Shown here: one piece after another, positions 57,336 through 64,000 of the stretch
Layout of the letters: each line of letters starts with the position of its first letter
Position numbering within the stretch: the first letter of the stretch is position 1
DNA from: Euborellia annulipes
Taxonomy: Eukaryota; Arthropoda; Insecta; Dermaptera; Anisolabididae
DNA length: 64,000 nt
Direction: 5' to 3'
Assembly (NCBI GenBank): GCA_023213315.1
Contig: JAKCPI010011633.1
Location: 86,833-150,832, forward strand
The notes under the pieces: generated by a model
What the model was told of the DNA's origin: nothing
Database searches by the model: none
What the model saw: only the letters and a program-made list of their open reading frames with translations
Program-made: the position numbers and the translations under genes

Positions 57336-58470
57336 TAATAATTTAATTTCTCAGTGACATTTTGCGAATCCTAAGATATCGTCATCCGACCCCTAGGAAT
57401 CCGCGAACAATCTTTTGTTATAAAGGATAAAAATAAATTATAAAAATAGTTAAGGTTGGGGACCTCGAAGAACACGAGACAAAAAATTTTGAGAAAAAGT
57501 CAAAAAGGTCAAATCTTTAACAAGTTAAAGATTCAAACAAGCCTAATTTAACATCTGTTTTTTTTTTTTTTTAATCAGAGTTGAACTAGATAAATTATTT
57601 TGCTTTGAGGGGTTAAGAAAGAAATAATAAAAAAAAAAAAAAAAATAAATGAGAAAAAACTCCGCCTTCTAATTTGTAGGAATTAACCGAAAAGACAACA
57701 AATGATTCCCATGAAAAAAAAAGTCAGATCAAAGATCAATTGATCTCTTGTGATAATAATTAACCAGCCATTCACATTACTCTGATGATCATAATGATGA
57801 TGATATAAAAATTTTGTTAATTTAAAAAGGAAATGAGATTGTTTATTATGATAATTTATAGTGAGAACAAATAAGAGAACCATTTGATTATTTGTTATAA
57901 AAATTTTTTTTTAATTTTTGTAATTTTCCTAAATTTAACTAACTTATAAAATTGTTTGATCAATTAATTTTTTATTAATACAATCATGAGTTTAGATAAT
58001 ATTATAAACTGATTCGGTTATAATAGACATAGAATAAAAAAGTCTTTGATAATTTCTATTTTCATTTAGTGCAATATCGTAGCTAGATTTTTGAAAAACT
58101 CAACACTCAGTGCGAATAATAGATGGATGTTTTAAAAGTGGTTCTCACTGGTTACACCATTAAAAAAGGAAATGAGTCTCTGATTTCATGTTAATTTCGA
58201 ATTATTCCAATTAATTTCTTTGAATAGAACAATATTATTTGTTTTAAACGCATTTTAATCTACGTTAAAACAAAAATAAGAATTTAAAAAAATCAAAAAT
58301 AAGACGTCACTCTTAATGAATTAATATTGGTGACATCATAGATTAATATATTGTCGTCATTAGTATTCTTTTTAATCAAAACAAAATTTAAAAAAAAATA
58401 TATATTTTCAAGGATCAAATACATATCTTTATAGATCCTTAATCATCAGATTTAATTTCTATTCGTTTAA
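57336..58470. other. AT-rich stretch without recognised features
   Basis: Contains A and T runs at 57556 and 57627 and nothing that I can assign. Confidence 0.5.
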
Positions 58471-58476
58471 CTTTTC

Positions 58477-58674
58477 CCCCCCCCGGGTGGGGTGGGGGGG
58501 GGGGGGGGGCCCCCCCCTCCCCCCCACCCCGGGGGGGGGGCCCCCGCCCGGTGGGTTTTTTTTTTTTTTTTTGTTTGGTGGATGGGTTTTATATGAAAAA
58601 ACCCCCACCAACCAAAATAAATTATATTTATTACGGTTTTTCTTAATATTAATTGGCTGCCGAAGGCGGAGGAG

Positions 58675-58706
<32 letters not shown>

Positions 58707-58757
58707 AGAGAGGGAAAGAGGGGGAAGATAAAAAAAAAAAAAAAAAAAAAAAAAACT
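58477..58757. repeat. G/C homopolymer block
   Basis: Alternating long runs of C and G (58477-58550), a T run, then a run of about 30 G at 58677-58706 followed by AG-rich sequence and a run of about 24 A. Reading frames of about 100 codons on both strands come from the runs. It could form G-quadruplexes, or be partly a consensus error in the assembly. Confidence 0.75.
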
Positions 58758-59089
58758 TTTCGCCTTTGTGATCAAAGTTCACTGTTAGAATCTTATTGAT
58801 TAATTATTCTAAGAAACATGATTCCTTCTCTTTTCATGGCTAATTATTGGATTTAATTGTTTTGGTAAATAAAGGGTAAATCCCAGGGGCCGCTTAAGTG
58901 AGAAAAACTTATTTATTGTGTAAATGAAACACATCGGATGATCATACGTATATATAAGGAAATTTTGGGGGAAGATCCCATTATTCATAAAAAATTAAAT
59001 TGAATTATCTAATCTACTTTCTTAGATGACTGATAAACTCTAAAAATCACATAATAATGTTATATATTTGATATTAATTTTTATTTTTT

Positions 59090-59270
59090 AAAGAAAAGAA
59101 TGGCAGCTAGATATTATTTCACTTATTAGGCCCTCTATGCTGACGTTTCTTGTTTCTTGATTAAGACCATCCTCAGAGCTCGCGGGCTGTCAATATAGGA
59201 GAAACGTAAGCATAGAGGGTCTAATAAATGAAATAATATCTAACTGCCATTCTTTTCTTTACACAATAAC
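59090..59270. repeat. Small inverted repeat with GAAACGT core
   Basis: AAAGAAAAGAATGGCAGCTA and the following TATGCTGACGTTTCT on the left are complementary to 59205-59270. On the minus strand CTGAGGATGGTC-TTAATC precedes GAAACGTC. Confidence 0.65.
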
Positions 59271-59362
59271 GATTATCCAGCTATAAAATATTCTTAAATT
59301 CGACGAGTTGTGGTATGATGGAAAGCAGGATTGAAACCTCTATTATACAGACACCTTTAAAG

Positions 59363-59583
59363 AAAGGGCGGATACAGGGGGGGGGGGTAAATATTTTTTA
59401 TTTTTAATGTAAAATTTTAAAAATTAACACTTAAAAATTTGATTTATATATATATTCTGGTAAACAAGTACAGAATGCGACTTTAAATTACCGAAATTAA
59501 GAAAAAAATTGTTTGCCGTGAGACCAGTCACACCAGATTACCTCCCCCCCTATCCCCGAGAAACTCCTCTGGATCCGCCCTTG
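59363..59583 (+). mobile_element. hAT-type MITE, CAAGGGCGGAT family
   Basis: Ends AAAGGGCGGATACAGG and CTGGATCCGCCCTTG, exact 8-bp duplications CTTTAAAG (59355-59362, 59584-59591). Slightly shortened inside. Confidence 0.88.
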
Positions 59584-59589
59584 CTTTAA

Positions 59590-59712
59590 AGAAAACTTTT
59601 CGGCCAAATTTATTGAGCCACCTTCAGCAGGTGTCTTGTCTGTTTAGAAATAGAGTTGTTAGACAACTGAAAATGGCTCAATAAATTTGGCAGAAACGTT
59701 TTAAAGGAGGCT
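59590..59712. repeat. Small inverted repeat with GAAACG core
   Basis: GGCCAAATTTATTGAGCCA on the left and TGGCTCAATAAATTTGGC on the right, followed by AGAAACGTTTT. Loop of about 45 bases. It directly follows the MITE duplication at 59584-59591. Confidence 0.6.
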
Positions 59713-59748
59713 GTTTAATAGAGGCTTCATTCCTGACTGCTTTACTCC

Positions 59749-60005
59749 CAAGGGCGGATACAAGGGGGGTAAAGGGGGTAATTATCGCCCACCCGAGACT
59801 TAGGAAAAATATATTTTTTAGGAAAAAAATTGTATTTTTAATATAAAATTGTAAAAATTAATACTTAAAAATTTGATTTGTATATATATGCTGGTAAACA
59901 ATTACAGAATGCACCTTTAAATTACCGATAATAAGAAAAAATTGTGTGTTGTGCGACCAGTCACACCAGATTACCCCCCCCCCCGTGAAACACCTTTGGA
60001 TCCGC
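59749..60005 (+). mobile_element. hAT-type MITE, CAAGGGCGGAT family, right end damaged
   Basis: Left end CAAGGGCGGATACAAGGGG intact, right end TGGATCCGCC then breaks off. Interior as in the copy at 38142. No duplication is recoverable. Confidence 0.78.
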
Positions 60006-60929
60006 CACATCACATCTCGTCCCATTCTTCATCAATTTATTTTTATATCCTTTATAGAAGAACTCGGGTGGTAATAAATACGTTACTAATTAACATTATT
60101 ATATAATGTGTGTATCCATTTGCAAAAAAAAATATAAAATTAGGTGGCAATATAATTAAGCTTATATATATACCTTGGAATAGGCCTGCTGTATTTATTT
60201 AAAAAAAAATTAATACAGTATTTTAATGTTTTTGAATCTTACTGAAAAAATTACAAAATAAACTTCATGAATATCTCTCTGCTTCTTTTAAAAAATATTT
60301 TTCTATCTAGCTTTCCAGTTCCTCATAGTAATCTTAAGATTTAGTAAGAGTTTGTTTAAAATATCTAAAACCGTTATAATAGATTCCATATGAATGAAGT
60401 TATAAATAGTTGTTCAAAGAGAAATATGTGTAACCTCATTAGCTTTAATGTCTCTCCGTTCAAGGAAAAATGTTTATATGAATGAAGATTAAATATTCAA
60501 ATAAGAAAAATAATTGTAAATGTAATTATTATTTATTTGTCAATGGATTGATTTAATACGGCTTAATGTAATTTTTTTATTATTTATCAATTTCGACAGC
60601 CGTTTAGGACTAGAAACAACGTAAGAACAATAAAATCTTCAAAAATATTATTCAAGATTATCCAAAATAAAATAAATTTAATAAATGAACAAAAATATAT
60701 TAACCTAATTATTTTGTTACATTGCAAAAATGAGAAAATATCCATTTAGTTATCGTTAACAGTTAGCTCTATGATTGGTGCAATTATTTATTTATATTTT
60801 ACAAGCACAGCGCGGCTAATTAGTCGAGCGAGATGCTAAGCGTGCGGTTTTTATGGTTGCTCCAACTGTGGTACGCCGCTTCAATGCGTTTTCTATAATG
60901 ATATATAAATAATAATAATAATAGATGAT
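60006..60929. other. AT-rich stretch without recognised features
   Basis: A GC-richer patch at 60808-60890 (CACAGCGCGGCTAATTAGTC region) has no readable exon or RNA structure by eye. Confidence 0.45.
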
Positions 60930-61318
60930 GCCCTCGAGCCTGGTGTCGGGCTGGCCTTGTATACCAAGAGTCGCGGGTTCGGATCCCAGGCAGTCCAATG
61001 ATTTTATTTAAGCCATTTGGATACCAAATAGCTTAAATAAGAATGCCTGGACCCCAAATATATATATTCATTAACGGTTATTGTATAAAGTCTTTTATGG
61101 CCTGAGTGCCGAAAAGACTGTGTGAATATGTGTGTGAGTGTGAGAAAAAATGTGAGTGCATGGGCGTAACTAGGGGACCACAGAAAGTTCCCTGCCCCAA
61201 GAAAAATTGAGAAAATATGAGGCTTTCCAGGCCTCCCGGAAAATAGCTGGTCCCATGCCCCCCCCCCCAGCCAAATTCTCTAGTTACGTCCATGTGTGTG
61301 TGTTAAAAAAAAAAAAAC
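60930..61318 (+). mobile_element. SINE family 1, long copy with nested MITE
   Basis: Damaged head (GAGCCTGGTGTCGGGCTGG), B box GCGGGTTCGGATCCC, body, core GGCCTGAGTGCCGAAAAGAC, TG-rich stretch split by a hAT MITE, then poly-A to 61318. Flanks share AGATGA. Confidence 0.82.
61159..61294. mobile_element. hAT-type MITE, CATGGGCGTAACTAG family, nested in a SINE
   Basis: Ends CATGGGCGTAACTAG and CTAGTTACGTCCATG, duplications TGTGAGTG and TGTGTGTG (one difference), 136 bp, C run near the right end. It interrupts the TG-rich tail of the SINE and so is younger. Confidence 0.82.
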
Positions 61319-61348
61319 AGATGACAGGGTAAAGATAAACATACATCG

Positions 61349-61527
61349 ATGCCGCATTATACATGGCGATGTACCGCAGATGTAGTGACCATTGAAACAG
61401 CAGTTCAAAGCGGCCAAATGTAGGCAGAAAATAATGGAAATTAAACTGATACAATCTACTGACACGACCAGCAGCGCGTGGCCTTCCACTTGTATACAAT
61501 ATGACAATGTACGAGTATTCTTCAAGC
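61349..61527 (-). other. Exon-like open stretch, family unknown
   Basis: On the minus strand a good acceptor (ATTAACTTCTCTCCAG) opens about 180 bases without a stop in two frames, ending near a fair donor (GTATGT). It is more GC-rich than its neighbours. One frame reads EEYSYIVILYTSGRPRAAGR with YIAMYNAASM further on; the other contains VEGHALLVVSVDCISLISII. I do not recognise either. It lies 3' of the second SLC22-like gene and just past a SINE poly-A tail. It may be an exon of an unseen gene, a decayed exon or chance. Confidence 0.3.
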
Positions 61528-61639
61528 TGGAGAGAAGTTAATATTAAAATAATAAGATTTCATTATCATTGATTCTTTATCATTAAAAAATGTAGCAAAT
61601 GAAATATTGCTGTGTCAAAAAATGAAGCGATTTGCTTCT

Positions 61640-61710
61640 TCGGATATATATATATAAATTTGTGATCTAAAAATTTATATATATATATATATATATATAA
61701 AATAAAATAT
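61640..61710. repeat. AT microsatellite
   Basis: Runs of TATATA at 61646-61660 and 61673-61699. Confidence 0.85.
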
Positions 61711-62132
61711 ATCTCTTAATATTATACATACATAAAAAAATCATTTGGATGGATAGTTGGATCAAGCGTTTGTCTTTAGGTTTTTTTAAATTAAACTGTA
61801 TTTGTCAGTTATTTTCATTTTCTTAAAATTATCTCACTATTTAAATTCATGCACCATTCAATATAATTTGTATGAGAATTATAGGCTTTATTTGGAATTT
61901 AAGATTGGCGCAAACCTCGAAAAGGTGAGATTTGAGCTCATTTCACTCTCCAATGTGATGAAGAATCTGTGTTTTTTTTTCGAAAATACTTTTTTTAAAG
62001 AAAGGGATGAAGAAGAATGGAATATGAGTAAGGTCCAAGCCTTTCAAATTATTTCGTTCCAAGAAATTGTTCGTTTATGAAAATACTGAAGAGTAAGAAG
62101 AGAAGGATTTGGTTAAATAAAAATTTGGAAAT

Positions 62133-62255
62133 GATTTATTCGGATCTTCACCTCCCGCTATATGTCTACGTTTCGGAATTGCTAACTCCTGAAGAAGAAG
62201 TCGTTAGAACTCCGAATCGTAGACATTTAGCGGGAGGAGAAGATCCGAATAAATT
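62133..62255. repeat. Small inverted repeat with hammerhead-like loop
   Basis: Arms 62133-62180 and 62208-62255 match over 48 bases with about five mismatches (TTTATTCGGATCTTC and CCTCCCGCTA blocks). The loop has CTGAAGA, and the right arm starts CCGAATCGTAG where the left arm's complement reads CCGAAACGTAG. Confidence 0.72.
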
Positions 62256-62724
62256 GGCCTGATAATCAAAACAAAATTGTTATTTATCTACATCCTTCTC
62301 AATAACATTATTCACCAGACTGTCCCCTATCTTTAACTGGAGAGCAAGTTGTTTAATTAAAGAATTAAAAACCCCTCTGAGAGAAAAAATGGTGCACTAA
62401 AATACTTATTTTCAGTCTTATTTTTTAATATCATTTTTTATTTAAAATAATTAAATTATATAGTTAAAAATATTTATAATGATGAATTCTATTGTATAAA
62501 TATTTTTATTTAATACTTGATAAAAAATATGAATAATTATTAACTATAGGTAAAAAATAAAACTAAAATGTAATAAAATTCCTCTACTATAATATAATTA
62601 ATATACTTTATAAAAAATTAAGATGAGGTCAGCTGCCGTATCTTTCTCTTTTTTTCAATACTGTATTGGTTAATTGAGAATAAGAGAATGTTCTTTAAAT
62701 ACACTTTTATCGTTAAAGATATAT
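62256..62724. other. Downstream region of the second SLC22-like gene
   Basis: AT-rich; would contain the 3' untranslated region on the minus strand. No convincing single polyadenylation signal stands out among several A/T-rich candidates. Confidence 0.4.
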
Positions 62725-62946
62725 TCAATTGTGAGACCGGAAAAGTTCCATGCGACTGTCGGAAATGAGATTCTTTTTGCAACAACTGAAATCGCAGAGA
62801 CCCTCGTCTTCACCGAAGGCCTCGCCGTCCTCCAGGGTAACCGGGAGGGCCTTATTCAGAGTTTCCGGAAGTAGAAGACAAAGCCATGCACCGATGATTG
62901 CCATACCACCCAAGATTAGATCGGGGATAGCGTGCCAAAAATGAGC
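62725..62946 (-). CDS. Terminal exon of a second SLC22-like transporter gene (5' part beyond window)
   Basis: A T-rich tract and TTCCAG (acceptor at 62947-62948) open a 73-residue frame ending in TGA at 62725-62727. The residues include IPDLILGGMAIIGAWLCLLL (helix 12) followed by LPETLNKALPVTLEDGEAF, the hallmark C-terminal tail of SLC22 proteins (LPET-N-LP-T-EDGE). Entry is phase 0. The upstream exons would lie right of 64000. The strand matches the gene at 28404 and the gap between them is about 34 kb, so this is best read as an upstream tandem paralogue rather than part of the same gene. The tail after the EDGE motif is Cys-rich and shows no further motif. Confidence 0.88.
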   Translation of the reverse strand, partial: AHFWHAIPDLILGGMAIIGAWLCLLLPETLNKALPVTLEDGEAFGEDEGLCDFSCCKKNLISDSRMELFRSHN

Positions 62947-64000
62947 CTGGAACAATTACACAATAAAAAAAAAATGTCTTTTGCTGGCCTCTGAGATCGA
63001 CTGCGCCCGACGGAGGGAAATAAAAATTGATGCTTTCGGTCTTTATTTATTCCTCACTACAAGATCTACTCAGCTATCCACCTCACACTAAGAAGTCATT
63101 AGCAGACTGTAAGTCTAAAAGAATCAATTAAGAGAACTCTTTAGTATAATTTCTATGACATAATGTCAACAAACTGTGATACTATAATATCTAATAAGTA
63201 TTTATTATTAATCTTAAATTGACGTAAAAGAGTAGCATACCATGAAGGTCAATAATTAGATGTGATCATCCACCCAAGGTCAGAGAGAGTTTAGTACGTC
63301 TAAGAAATTTCCCAACTGATATTAAAAAAAAAAACATTTTCCGTAATGTAATTAATGGGGGCCCCAAGGGGTGGGGAAGTTGGGGGGGTCCCTACCTTTT
63401 TTACCCAACGTCTCGGGTTCCTGCCCCCCACACACCTATAAAATTTTTTTAAGGAATTTGAAAACCAAATCTTTAATAAAAAAACCTGGAACCTCATATA
63501 TATATTTTAAAAAAATTAATTATCGTTAAAATTTTAAAATGGAAAAAAGAGGAGAAAATGAGAGTGGATGAGGAAAAGAGAGAGGTAAAAGTTAATGTGG
63601 GGGCAGCCACCCTTTCCAATACCGGTTAAGGTAGAGCCCTACACATTAATAAATACAAATGTTTGTTTTTTTTATTTATAATTTGAGATAGAATGATATA
63701 ATTTCGGAGACGAGTTCCTTTTCTCAAGTACAAAATTTTTTGATTCATTTTCCAGAGAGATCTCATAGGTGCAGTTATTCACCTTTTAACAGCCCTGTAG
63801 GGTCCTCTTTGGATCAAATTTAAAGCAATGAATTGGAAACAAATTGAGTTCTTATTGGGGGAAAATTGAGTTAATGAATCTCTAATTTCCAATTCCAGAA
63901 TAAAAGATTGAATTAGTAACCCAAATGGATCTGTAGTTTTTCACCCAAATGGATCTGTAGTTTCAATCGTCTCCCTGATTTACTAAATTATATATATAAT
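62947..64000 (-). other. Last intron of the second SLC22-like gene, visible part
   Basis: Contains a short inverted pair around TTTCGGTCTTTATTTATT at 63030-63060, and a badly decayed SINE family 1 copy at 63355-63560 (GTCTCGGGTTCCTG, TTGAAAACCAAATCTTTAAT, AACCTGGAACCTCATATAT). TTTCACCCAAATGGATCTGT-type sequence is duplicated at 63923-63962. No preceding exon is visible before 64000. Confidence 0.5.

Noticed and set aside
58459..58782. Open frames of about 100 codons on both strands
   Set aside because: Products of G, C, A and T homopolymer runs.
61802..62262. Two adjacent plus-strand frames of 92 and 61 codons
   Set aside because: The second lies across the inverted repeat at 62133-62255; the first is AT-biased with no family resemblance.
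63300..63497. 65-codon minus-strand frame near the right edge
   Set aside because: It crosses a decayed SINE copy; not an SLC22 exon.

Overview
The window is nuclear DNA of an AT-rich invertebrate, most likely an arthropod, judging from spliced genes with GT-AG introns, an animal SLC22-type transporter, a mariner transposon remnant, tRNA-derived SINEs with poly-A tails and many short DNA transposons. The species cannot be fixed from the sequence. Coding content is small, well under 3% of the window; most of the rest is intron or repeat.

The main gene lies on the minus strand. Five exons of an organic cation transporter-like (SLC22, major facilitator superfamily) gene can be joined with consistent splice phases: exon 1 at 28042-28404, exon 2 at 9856-10114, exon 3 at 6431-6729, exon 4 at 3450-3556 and exon 5 at 1117-1346. 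Together they encode the first 419 residues (N-terminus to about membrane helix 8); the rest lies left of the window. Intron 1 is about 17.9 kb. A TATA box and initiator lie just upstream (28790-28824). The terminal exon of a second SLC22-like gene, same strand, is at 62725-62946, so the two genes are head-to-tail paralogues about 34 kb apart. Three weaker exon-like stretches lie between them: a promoter/first-exon candidate on minus (56337-56560), an orphan membrane-helix exon on plus (42873-42972) and an unassigned open stretch on minus (61349-61527).

The remaining sequence is dominated by repeats. (1) hAT-type MITEs, most with verified 8-bp target duplications, often with G/C homopolymer cores, are inserted into each other and into other repeats (19.7-20.8, 24.5, 36.9, 37.2, 38.1, 39.9, 45.7, 50.0, 59.4 and 61.2 kb). 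(2) At least three SINE families with different heads share the same 3' core domain. (3) A foldback family has arms of about 400 bp; one complete inverted pair lies at 41.9-42.7 kb. (4) A separate 400-bp inverted repeat at 52.38-53.48 kb has a SINE inserted at the tip of its loop. (5) Small inverted repeats with unrelated arms share a CGAAACGT motif next to a hammerhead-ribozyme-like core. (6) There is an internally deleted mariner at 4613-5120. (7) A GC-rich 94-bp minisatellite at 54.9-55.4 kb creates long spurious reading frames on both strands.

Functionally, the transporter would move organic cations or related small molecules across the plasma membrane. Nothing else in the window looks like a protein-coding pathway partner. 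The most unusual content is the repeat biology: the shared SINE core, the hammerhead-like inverted repeats, and the nested chains that give a relative order of insertions.
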